DNA of 5,697 bases from Gammaproteobacteria bacterium (GTDB lineage Bacteria; Pseudomonadota; Gammaproteobacteria; Thiohalomonadales; Thiohalomonadaceae): positions 1 to 5,697 of the forward strand of contig JADFYS010000143.1 of assembly GCA_015232955.1 (NCBI GenBank). Reading direction: 5' to 3'. The notes beneath the pieces were generated by a model that made no database searches, was not told the DNA's origin, and was given only the letters and a program-made list of their open reading frames with translations. A program made the translations under genes and the position numbers. Every line of letters starts with the position of its first letter. Position 1 is the stretch's first letter. Shown here piece after piece: positions 1-5,340 of this stretch.

Positions 1-51
1 CAAGCTAGGATCTCCGCTATCCGATTGACGGGGGTCGATGGCATGAACGCC

Positions 52-97
52 ATCTGAAATCTGAAATCTGAAATCTGAAATCTGAAATCTGAAATCT
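52..97. repeat. Perfect 7-bp tandem repeat, six CTGAAAT units
   Basis: Six uninterrupted copies of CTGAAAT occupy 54-95, with a partial AT before and CT after. The period is exactly 7 bp and there are no mismatches, so the tract looks young or actively maintained. It is not a multiple of 3 and lies about 100 bp upstream of the chemoreceptor start, so length change would alter spacing in the upstream region rather than a protein. Short heptamer tracts of this kind occur between genes in many bacteria; their function is generally unknown. Every unit contains TGA, and the first one closes the only + strand frame that is open from base 1. Confidence 0.95.
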
Positions 98-195
98 CCT
101 CAGATTAGACCCGCGAAATGGGCTATGCACCATCCATTTTTTTGATGCATAATTGAGACATCGTCCTTAAATCTGTCTCTGGGAGAAAAATCATC

Positions 196-2223
196 ATGCT
201 GCTGGAATCTGTTTCAAGTAAGGCAAAAATCCTCTTCAATGTTGTCGTCATCACCCTCTTGCTGCTGACGATGTTTATATTCAACAAGGCTACTCTGGAT
301 GGAATCGTTAACGATGCAACCGCCATCCGCGATACGACGCTCGAGCACACCTTCAGGGCGCAGGGGCTTAAAAACAGTGTACTTCAGGTGCAGCAGTGGT
401 TGACCGACATCTCTGCCACACGCGGACTCCCCGGCTATGACGACGGCTATGCCGAGGCGGAGAAGCATGCCAAGGAGTTTCGCTACGCCATAACTCTATT
501 GGCAGACGCCTACCGTGAAGAGGGGAATGATGCTGAACTGAAGGTTCTTGAACAGACCCTCTCCGACTTTGAGGACTACTACAGAGTCGGTAAAGAGATG
601 GCCCAGCACTATATCGACGGTGGACCGGAAGCGGGCAACATCTATATGGAGAGGTTCGACCCCTATGCCGAAAAGCTGACCCGAATGGTCGAGGCGCTGG
701 TGGTTGAAGAGAAGAATGAACTCACCTTAGCCATCGACAAGATCACCAAGGATACCGCCATAGCCAACCGCAACTTTATCGGCTTCAGTCTGGCGATCAT
801 TGTCATCAATGTGGTCATTAGCCTGCTGATTATCACCGTCACCTTCAAACGCTTCAACATCCTGACCCAGATCATTAACCGCCTTGAGAGTGGAGACTTC
901 ACTCCGGGAGAGAAGTTAGCAGGTAGAGATGAAGCGGGGGTGATCGGTAGCTCGATTGAACGGATGCGGAGCAAACTCTCCGCAGCGATCATGGCGACCA
1001 ACCGCGAGATCAACCGTCTCGCCAGTTCGGCCAGTGATCTGACCGACACTTCGGTTGAACTCAATAACGGCGCCAAAGACACCCTCTCCCGCGCCAACTC
1101 GGTTGCCGCCTCGGCGGAGGAGATGTCCTCTAACATGACCACCATCGCCGCAGCGATGGAGCAGTCCTCTACCAATGTCGATGCGATGGCCGCCGCCACC
1201 GAAGAGATGAGTGCCAATATCGGCGAATTGGCCGGAAACACTGAAAGGACACTGGTCAGTACCCGAAATGCGGTTGAGAAATCACATCAAACTTCTACTC
1301 AGGTCGATGCTCTGGGGCGCGCCGCGAACGAGATCGGCCAGATGACCGAGACCATCTCGGCGATCTCTGAGAAGACCAACCTTCTCGCCCTAAATGCAAC
1401 GATTGAAGCGGCAAGAGCGGGAGAGGCGGGTAAAGGGTTCGCAGTGGTCGCCAATGAGATCAAGGATCTCGCCCATCAAACTGCGGCGGCAACCACCGAT
1501 ATCGAAAAGAAACTAAAAACGATTCAGGGAACGGTAAAGGTTACGGTTGAAGATATTACCGACTTCTCCAAGACCATTCAGGATATCGACGCCAATGTCA
1601 GCACCATTGTTGAGGCGATGGAGCAACAGAAGTTGGCCACAGCGGAGATCTCGAGCAATGTCGGTCAGGTCTCCAGTGGTATCGCCGAGGTCAATGAGAG
1701 CGTCAGCCAGAGCTCCCAAGCCTCATCCCTGGTGGCAAAAGAGATCACCGAGGTGACGCAACTGGCAGAAACACTACACCAATCCAGCTCCACTGTTGAA
1801 GGGAGCGCCAACAATGTCAACAGTATGTCTGAAGCGATCCGCAACTCCCTCTCTCTGTTTAGAGTGGAAGAGAGTGGCTTTGACAGTGGCCGGGTCAAGA
1901 CCGCCCATGCTCAATGGAAGAGAAAGCTATCGGGTATGCTCAGCGGTAAGGAGCGGTTACGCCCCGACGATATCAGTGATCACCACCACTGCGCCTTTGG
2001 GCAGTGGTACGACGGTGAGGGAGAGGAGAACTTTGGTTCTCTCCCCGCCTTTAGGGCGATCAAAAATGAACACCGCCGGGTTCACGAAACCGCAAAGAAG
2101 ATCGCCCACCTCTACAACAGCGGTAAGGAGGAGGAGGCACACACCCTCTTTACGGAATTCAAGCAGCTAACCACCCACCTCTTCAAACTCCTAGATGATC
2201 TCGAGGATGCCGCCAACCGCTAA
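196..2223 (+). CDS. Methyl-accepting chemotaxis protein with C-terminal CZB zinc-binding domain
   Basis: Transmembrane chemoreceptor that would control the CheA/CheW kinase complex and hence flagellar rotation. The protein has 675 residues. TM1 is about residues 11-29, followed by a largely helical periplasmic sensor (about 30-192) carrying the segment QVQQWLTDISATRG (64-77). TM2 is about 194-217, the HAMP region about 218-270, and a long Ala/Ser/Glu-rich coiled coil about 275-555. The conserved hairpin tip is near 391-410 (EKTNLLALNATIEAARAGE), followed by GKGFAVVANEI. The C-terminal 110 residues match the CZB family: HxxW at 571-574, CAFGQWY at 599-605 and HRRVH at 626-630. This gives the expected three-His/one-Cys zinc ligands (H571, C599, H626, H630). 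CZB domains are known in zinc and hypochlorous-acid sensing receptors. There is no CheR-binding C-terminal pentapeptide. The ATG is preceded by GGGAGA (181-186) nine bases upstream. The gene stands alone on this strand and no che gene is nearby. The periplasmic ligand is not predictable here. Confidence 0.96.
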   Translation: MLLESVSSKAKILFNVVVITLLLLTMFIFNKATLDGIVNDATAIRDTTLEHTFRAQGLKNSVLQVQQWLTDISATRGLPGYDDGYAEAEKHAKEFRYAITLLADAYREEGNDAELKVLEQTLSDFEDYYRVGKEMAQHYIDGGPEAGNIYMERFDPYAEKLTRMVEALVVEEKNELTLAIDKITKDTAIANRNFIGFSLAIIVINVVISLLIITVTFKRFNILTQIINRLESGDFTPGEKLAGRDEAGVIGSSIERMRSKLSAAIMATNREINRLASSASDLTDTSVELNNGAKDTLSRANSVAASAEEMSSNMTTIAAAMEQSSTNVDAMAAATEEMSANIGELAGNTERTLVSTRNAVEKSHQTSTQVDALGRAANEIGQMTETISAISEKTNLLALNATIEAARAGEAGKGFAVVANEIKDLAHQTAAATTDIEKKLKTIQGTVKVTVEDITDFSKTIQDIDANVSTIVEAMEQQKLATAEISSNVGQVSSGIAEVNESVSQSSQASSLVAKEITEVTQLAETLHQSSSTVEGSANNVNSMSEAIRNSLSLFRVEESGFDSGRVKTAHAQWKRKLSGMLSGKERLRPDDISDHHHCAFGQWYDGEGEENFGSLPAFRAIKNEHRRVHETAKKIAHLYNSGKEEEAHTLFTEFKQLTTHLFKLLDDLEDAANR

Positions 2224-2225
2224 CC

Positions 2226-2245
2226 CTGCAATCTACAATCTGCAG
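2226..2245. repeat. Degenerate 7-bp repeat remnant after the chemoreceptor gene
   Basis: CTGCAAT, CTACAAT and CTGCAG follow one another at 7-bp spacing just after the chemoreceptor stop codon. They resemble the CTGAAAT heptamers before that gene (one or two differences per unit). With only about 2.9 units this could be chance. Confidence 0.35.
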
Positions 2246-2267
2246 CGAAAGTGCTACTTTCGCTGCA
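2241..2267. terminator. 12-bp perfect hairpin between convergent genes
   Basis: TGCAGCGAAAGT (2241-2252) pairs perfectly with ACTTTCGCTGCA (2256-2267) around a 3-base loop. It starts 17 bases after the chemoreceptor stop and covers the last codons of the opposing hydrolase, whose TAG stop (2256-2254) overlaps the loop. A bidirectional transcript end is the natural reading for a convergent junction. Neither side has a proper T-run (AAAA follows on +, and GATTGTAG on the minus strand), so it is not a classic intrinsic terminator. It may instead stabilise 3' ends or block antisense readthrough. Confidence 0.5.
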
Positions 2268-3033
2268 AAATGTCCACCAACAGCAGCCCATCACCGAAGT
2301 GGAGGCTGTGTTCACCGCGCAAGGGAACGACCTCTGACTTGCCGGCAAGAGCGACAACCCGATTCATATCCTGACTCGGGGGGATCACCACATCATCCTC
2401 GGTATGAACCACCGAGATATAGCGGATAGCGGGGTGCAGTTGACGGTTGAGCCAGAAAAGAAGACTCCCCGGGTGCTCCCGCGCCAGTTCGGAGAAGAGG
2501 ATATTGGCGTGGTTTACCTCTTCCGCACCCATCAGAGGCAACATCCACGAAACAGGGGTATCCCCCACCAGCTCTCCCAGCTCGGCCATTCTCGTTCCAA
2601 GGTGGGGGGTAGCGATGGAGATGAGGGTATCGACACTCAGATCCGGCCGCTGCACCAGTAACATTCGGGCGAGAACCCCCCCCACAGAGTGACCAACCAG
2701 CGTCAGACTCTCTTTTGGGTGATCCCGCTTTATCTTCTCAACCGCCATCACCAGAGGAGCCAGCTGCACCATAATCGGCGCCTCTGTCGGTAGCGCCAAG
2801 GTGTAGAAGGTATTATCTCTTCCTCCCCCTACGCTTGGTGAACTCCACGCTGGAAGCTCTCCGTGAAGGATATGGCCACCATCACCCCAGCCGTTATTGA
2901 GCAGCGATGATGCAATCCCGCTGCCACGCCAGACATGGCCCGATTCATTAAATCCCTGAATAAACAGGAGTGTCTTTGCCGAAACCAGCGTCGGCAGCAG
3001 AAGCAGAGAGAGTATCAGGATTCGCTTTGTCAT
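2254..3033 (-). CDS. Exported alpha/beta hydrolase, lipase/esterase-like
   Basis: Small serine hydrolase, probably acting outside the cytoplasm on an ester substrate; the substrate cannot be deduced. From the ATG it has 259 residues. Residues 1-19 form a signal peptide: a Lys/Arg start, a Leu-rich core and Val-Ser-Ala before the likely cleavage site. Then come a beta strand and oxyanion-type segment (LLFIQGFNESGHVW), the nucleophile elbow GHSVGG with Ser116, the acid loop HTEDDVVIPP (Asp214 best fits the D-x-x-[VI]-P pattern) and GEHSLHF near the C-terminus (His242 or His245). The layout resembles the PGAP1/lecithin-acyltransferase-like lipases. A GTG immediately upstream (3036) could also start the protein. 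The Shine-Dalgarno GAGGTG (3047-3042) lies 8 bases from the ATG and 5 from the GTG, and I prefer the ATG. It lies about 30 bp downstream of the malic enzyme gene on the same strand with no terminator visible between, so cotranscription is likely. Confidence 0.87.
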   Translation of the reverse strand: MTKRILILSLLLLPTLVSAKTLLFIQGFNESGHVWRGSGIASSLLNNGWGDGGHILHGELPAWSSPSVGGGRDNTFYTLALPTEAPIMVQLAPLVMAVEKIKRDHPKESLTLVGHSVGGVLARMLLVQRPDLSVDTLISIATPHLGTRMAELGELVGDTPVSWMLPLMGAEEVNHANILFSELAREHPGSLLFWLNRQLHPAIRYISVVHTEDDVVIPPSQDMNRVVALAGKSEVVPLRGEHSLHFGDGLLLVDILQRK

Positions 3034-3066
3034 CACGATGTCACCTCAGTAATTAAGTCAAATTAA

Positions 3067-4368
3067 TCAAGTTCGTTGTTGAAACAGGGTCTCGCCCAGC
3101 CGTTGTAAGCTCTGCGCGTAGAGATCCGGGTGTTGCAGCGGCGTGGTTGCGACCCCGCTAGCCATCGCCGCCAACGCCACCGCCAGTGCGACCCTATCCA
3201 CCAGCCTTGGATCAAATGGTTTGGGTAGGAGGGCGTCTCGGCCAAAACCGATGGTCTGCTCGCCATAGATCGCCTCTACCTCCGGCAGCGGCTGTTGTAG
3301 TGCGAGATCGGCGATGGCGTGAATCGCAGCATCAACCATATGTCCGTTTATCGTCGTCGCCCCAACATCAAGGGCGCCACGAAAAAGGTAGGGAAAACAG
3401 AGGACATTATTGACCTGGTTGGGATAGTCCGAACGGCCGGTAGAGATAATGGCGTCGGGTCGAACCTGTCGCGCCAGCTCCGGCATAATCTCCGGGACCG
3501 GATTGGCCAAGGCGAGAATCATCGGATCCGGGGCCATGGTTGTCAGCCACTGCGGCTGGAGGATACCGGCCACCGACAACCCGAGAAAGATGTCGGCCCC
3601 CTCCAGCGCCTGTTGCAGGGTGCGCAGTTTAGTCTCTGCAGCAAACTGCTCTTTATAGGGGTTCATGCGCTCGGTACGACCTTCGTAGATCACCCCGCCA
3701 CCGTCACAGACGATCACATTCTCGGCAGCCACCCCCAGTTTGATCAGCTGGCGCGTACAGGCGAGGGCCGCAGCCCCCGCCCCTGAGACCACCAGTCGCG
3801 CCTCTTCAATACTCTTACCGACAACTCTAAGACCATTCAGAACCGTTGCCGCGACCACCGCAGCGGTACCGTGCTGGTCATCATGAAAGACCGGTATCGA
3901 CAGCCGCTGTTTTAGGGTGGACTCCACCTTAAAGCAGTCTGGGGCGCGAATATCTTCGAGATTGATCCCCCCAAAAGTCGGTTCCAGGGCGGCGATCACC
4001 TCGATCAGCCGTTCTGGATCACTCTCATTAATCTCAATATCGAAGACATCGATACCGGCAAATGCCTTAAAGAGCACCGCCTTGCCCTCCATCACCGGTT
4101 TGGAGGCGAGCGGCCCGATATTGCCCAGCCCCAACACCGCAGTGCCATTGGAGATCACCCCCACCAGATTGCTGCGCGCGGTGTAGATTGCGGCGCTTTC
4201 GGGCCGGGATGCAATCTCAATCGAGGGGAAACCGACCCCTGGAGAGTAGGCGAGAGCGAGATCGTTTTGGGTCTGCAACGGCTTGGTGGCGGCAATGGCC
4301 ACCTTTCCCGGTCGGGGGGAGCGGTGATACTCCAGGGCACTCTGTTTCAAACTCTCTCTCTCTTTCAC
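3067..4368 (-). CDS. maeB: NAD(P)-dependent malic enzyme, MaeB-like but without the phosphotransacetylase domain
   Basis: Oxidative decarboxylation of malate to pyruvate and CO2 with reduction of NADP or NAD, linking the TCA cycle to pyruvate and supplying reductant. The protein has 433 residues. Near the N-terminus is LAYSPGVG with Tyr41. The segment ISNGTAVLGLGNIG (72-85) precedes VMEGKAVLFK with catalytic Lys96. Metal ligands are Glu138-Asp139 in INLEDIRAP and Asp163-Asp164 in FHDDQHGTAA. The dinucleotide loop is SGAGAAA (195-201). LANPVPEI (287-294) and GRSDYPNQVNN (311-321) are also typical. As remembered, the sequence tracks E. coli MaeB closely, but MaeB continues for some 300 more residues as a phosphotransacetylase-like domain. 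Here the protein ends at the domain boundary, with a clean TGA and no PTA remnant. The start is GTG, supported by AGGAG (4378-4374) five bases upstream. The symbol marks the subfamily, not the two-domain form. NADP versus NAD preference is not settled by reading. Confidence 0.95.
   Translation of the reverse strand: MKERESLKQSALEYHRSPRPGKVAIAATKPLQTQNDLALAYSPGVGFPSIEIASRPESAAIYTARSNLVGVISNGTAVLGLGNIGPLASKPVMEGKAVLFKAFAGIDVFDIEINESDPERLIEVIAALEPTFGGINLEDIRAPDCFKVESTLKQRLSIPVFHDDQHGTAAVVAATVLNGLRVVGKSIEEARLVVSGAGAAALACTRQLIKLGVAAENVIVCDGGGVIYEGRTERMNPYKEQFAAETKLRTLQQALEGADIFLGLSVAGILQPQWLTTMAPDPMILALANPVPEIMPELARQVRPDAIISTGRSDYPNQVNNVLCFPYLFRGALDVGATTINGHMVDAAIHAIADLALQQPLPEVEAIYGEQTIGFGRDALLPKPFDPRLVDRVALAVALAAMASGVATTPLQHPDLYAQSLQRLGETLFQQRT
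4352..4363. repeat. (CT)6 microsatellite in the first codons of the malic enzyme gene
   Basis: CTCTCTCTCTCT on the + strand, read as GAGAGA within codons 2-6 of the malic enzyme. It extends a purine-rich stretch that includes the ribosome binding site. Dinucleotide slippage here would shift the frame directly after the start codon. Six units is short for an active phase-variable tract. Confidence 0.9.
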
Positions 4369-4373
4369 TATCT

Positions 4374-4378
4374 CTCCT
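4374..4378 (-). promoter_or_regulatory. Ribosome binding site deciding the GTG start of the malic enzyme
   Basis: AGGAG on the minus strand, inside the purine run GAGAGAGGAGAGATA, sits five bases before GTG at 4368. No ATG or GTG nearby in this frame has comparable spacing, and the first residues (MKERESLKQSALEYH) align well with the MaeB N-terminus, so GTG is the best start. Confidence 0.8.
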
Positions 4379-4391
4379 CTCTCCCAACCAC

Positions 4392-4427
4392 AAAAAATGG
4401 CGACACTGTCTGCAACAGTGCCGCCAT
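4392..4427 (-). terminator. Strong intrinsic terminator of the sulfur-globule-like gene
   Basis: Read on the minus strand, ATGGCGGCACTGT (4427-4415) pairs with ACAGTGTCGCCAT (4409-4397) around a 5-base loop. The single A/C mismatch on the + strand is a G-U wobble in the minus-strand RNA, so the stem is a continuous 13 pairs. A run of six T follows (4397-4392), the first of which closes the stem. It begins about 54 bases after the stop codon of the upstream gene, a normal position for its 3' end. Its far end is only 23 bases before the malic enzyme GTG, so it also lies in that gene's leader. Confidence 0.9.
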
Positions 4428-4440
4428 AGCCGTTACGGCT
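4428..4440. repeat. 13-bp palindrome abutting the terminator
   Basis: AGCCGT-T-ACGGCT, six perfect pairs around a one-base centre, lies directly against the outer base of the terminator stem. It could be a small protein-binding site or could modulate folding of the adjacent hairpin. A one-base centre is too tight for an RNA hairpin unless inner pairs open. Confidence 0.6.
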
Positions 4441-4480
4441 TAACTACAGAAAGAGGTCAATCCGCAGCCATCTCTAACCA

Positions 4481-4993
4481 CTACTGCGCTGCTGAAGGGG
4501 CAACCGGCGCAGGGGGGATATAACCATAAGGTGCCGGAGCGCCATAGCCGTAAGGGGCATAACCGTTATAACCATTGTAGCCGTTGTAACCGTTATACCC
4601 ACCGTTGTAGCCATTATAGCCGTTGTAACCGTTATAGCCATTACCGCGGGCGTTGCCACGACCGTTACCGCGAGCCTTAAAGCTCATGTCAAATTCGGCA
4701 TCGCCCATCATGTCACCAAAGGCGTCACCAAAGCCATCGCCAAAACCGTTGCCATTGCCCCAGCCATCATTCCAACCGCCGTTTCTCCAGCCGTTGTTAT
4801 TATTGCCAAAAGGTCCCCAGTTATCCCATCCGTTGTTGTTGCCAAAGGGTCCCCAGTTGTCCCAGCTGTTATTATTCCAGCCGTTATCAAAGGGGTTCCA
4901 GTTATTGCCGCCCCATGCGTTTGCATTCTGCATCGAGAGGGCACTAAATCCGAACAGGGCTGCCACAGCTACCGCTTTAAACATTTTTTTCAT
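4481..4993 (-). CDS. Sulfur globule protein-like secreted low-complexity protein
   Basis: Likely structural envelope protein of periplasmic or extracytoplasmic sulfur globules, the elemental-sulfur store of sulfur-oxidising bacteria. The precursor has 170 residues. A signal peptide covers about 1-26 (MKKMFKAVAV start, hydrophobic core, AlaAsnAla before the mature Trp27). The mature chain has four zones: a Trp/Asn/Gly zone (27-82) containing a 12-residue tandem repeat WDNWGPFGNNNG (44-55 and 56-67); a GFGD-type zone (83-98); a short linker with MSFKARGNGRGN (103-114); and a (GYN)4-G-(GYN)4-GYA tract (119-146). The tail is rich in Pro, Ala and Tyr. It has no Cys. The composition and order of zones match sulfur globule family proteins of purple and colourless sulfur bacteria as remembered. 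The ATG is preceded by AAAGGAT (5007-5001), with a promoter further upstream and a terminator downstream, so it is probably monocistronic and abundantly expressed. Another low-complexity exported protein is the alternative. Confidence 0.85.
   Translation of the reverse strand: MKKMFKAVAVAALFGFSALSMQNANAWGGNNWNPFDNGWNNNSWDNWGPFGNNNGWDNWGPFGNNNNGWRNGGWNDGWGNGNGFGDGFGDAFGDMMGDAEFDMSFKARGNGRGNARGNGYNGYNGYNGYNGGYNGYNGYNGYNGYAPYGYGAPAPYGYIPPAPVAPSAAQ
4559..4639 (-). repeat. 9-bp tandem repeats encoding Gly-Tyr-Asn
   Basis: Nine near-identical 9-bp units, with one extra Gly codon between the fourth and fifth, encode residues 119-145 of the sulfur-globule-like protein. Units differ mainly at third positions (GGC/GGT, TAC/TAT, AAC/AAT), so the protein repeat is more uniform than the DNA repeat. 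Gain or loss of units would keep the reading frame. Confidence 0.9.
4793..4864 (-). repeat. Two 36-bp tandem units encoding WDNWGPFGNNNG
   Basis: The 12-residue motif occurs twice head-to-tail (residues 44-55 and 56-67). The shared GGGACCCC-type core is visible as GGTCCCCAGTT twice on the + strand, indicating a recent in-frame duplication. Confidence 0.85.
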
Positions 4994-5061
4994 CTTAAAT
5001 ATCCTTTGGTTAAATTGTAAAACTTTATTATGGCGAAGATTTATTCAGCGCCAATGAGGGT

Positions 5062-5090
5062 ATATTAGAGTTTGCTAATATTTTAGTCAA
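5062..5090 (-). promoter_or_regulatory. Sigma70-type promoter of the sulfur-globule-like gene
   Basis: On the minus strand, TTGACT (5090-5085; 5 of 6 to consensus) is followed by exactly 17 bases and TAATAT (5067-5062; 4 of 6). Transcription would start near 5055 and give a leader of about 60 bases before the ATG at 4993. The surrounding DNA is AT-rich compared with the genes. No competing pair of boxes of this quality lies closer to the gene. Confidence 0.6.
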
Positions 5091-5121
5091 GGGCCATTTC
5101 CCTTCACACGCCCCTCTATTC

Positions 5122-5149
5122 TTGATATCTTGCATTGTTTTCTCTTAAT
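5122..5149 (+). promoter_or_regulatory. Candidate promoter for the glutaredoxin gene
   Basis: TTGATA (5122-5127, 5 of 6 to consensus), a 16-base spacer and CTTAAT (5144-5149, 4 of 6) face the glutaredoxin gene. The leader would be about 185 bases, which is long. A perfect TTGACA at 5229-5234 is closer but has no acceptable -10 box 16-18 bases on (it reads TCCCAC/CCCACT). Confidence 0.25.
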
Positions 5150-5340
5150 AACAGTCTGAATTAATGGCTATTGCGCCCATATGACATAAAATTAAATTAT
5201 CCATAAGATAAGTAATTGGAATGTGTTTTTGACACAGCACCGATTGTTTATCCCACTTCCAAACCAATATGGTCGCTGCAAGAGGGCTCTTTCTCAGCAA
5301 GCCAGCACCCTCATCCGCCGCATACCACCAAGGATTGAAT

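Larger units (their letters stand above)
4994..5340. other. AT-rich divergent intergenic region
   Basis: This stretch separates the minus-strand globule-like gene from the + strand glutaredoxin. It holds the minus-strand promoter described at 5062-5090 and a weaker + strand candidate at 5122-5149. It also holds a 5-bp leader hairpin (TGGCG 5031-5035 with CGCCA 5049-5053) in the globule gene leader and a short inverted repeat TGTGT/ACACA at 5222-5236. No small gene with a convincing start, ribosome binding site and composition was found. The AT content around 5140-5220 is markedly higher than in the genes, as expected for a regulatory region. Confidence 0.7.

Noticed and set aside
1..57. Possible C-terminus of an upstream + strand gene (frame 1 open to TGA at 55-57), or N-terminus of a minus-strand gene from ATG at 53 or 44
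   Set aside because: Both strands are open over less than 20 codons, which is expected by chance. Neither peptide was recognised, and the minus-strand starts have no ribosome binding site because the heptamer repeat lies there.
52..97. CRISPR-like or attachment-site reading of the heptamer tract
   Set aside because: Units are 7 bp with no spacers, and no cas gene or integrase is present.
142..172. Promoter boxes for the chemoreceptor (CATAAT at 148-153; TTGATG with TTAAAT)
   Set aside because: CATAAT lacks a matching -35 at 16-18 bases and the TTGATG-TTAAAT spacing is 19. No sigma28 flagellar promoter pattern was seen either.
663..1241. Long minus-strand open frame of 192 codons inside the chemoreceptor gene
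   Set aside because: It is the antisense shadow of the Ala/Ser/Glu-rich signalling region and shows no family resemblance or ribosome binding site.
3319..3786. 155-codon + strand open frame opposite the malic enzyme gene
   Set aside because: It is antisense to a clearly conserved enzyme, and the Arg/His-rich translation is typical of a shadow frame.
5269..5340. 24-residue N-terminal extension of the glutaredoxin from ATG 5269
   Set aside because: There is no Shine-Dalgarno before 5269, whereas AAGGA sits six bases before 5341. The family begins at the RVTIYST strand.
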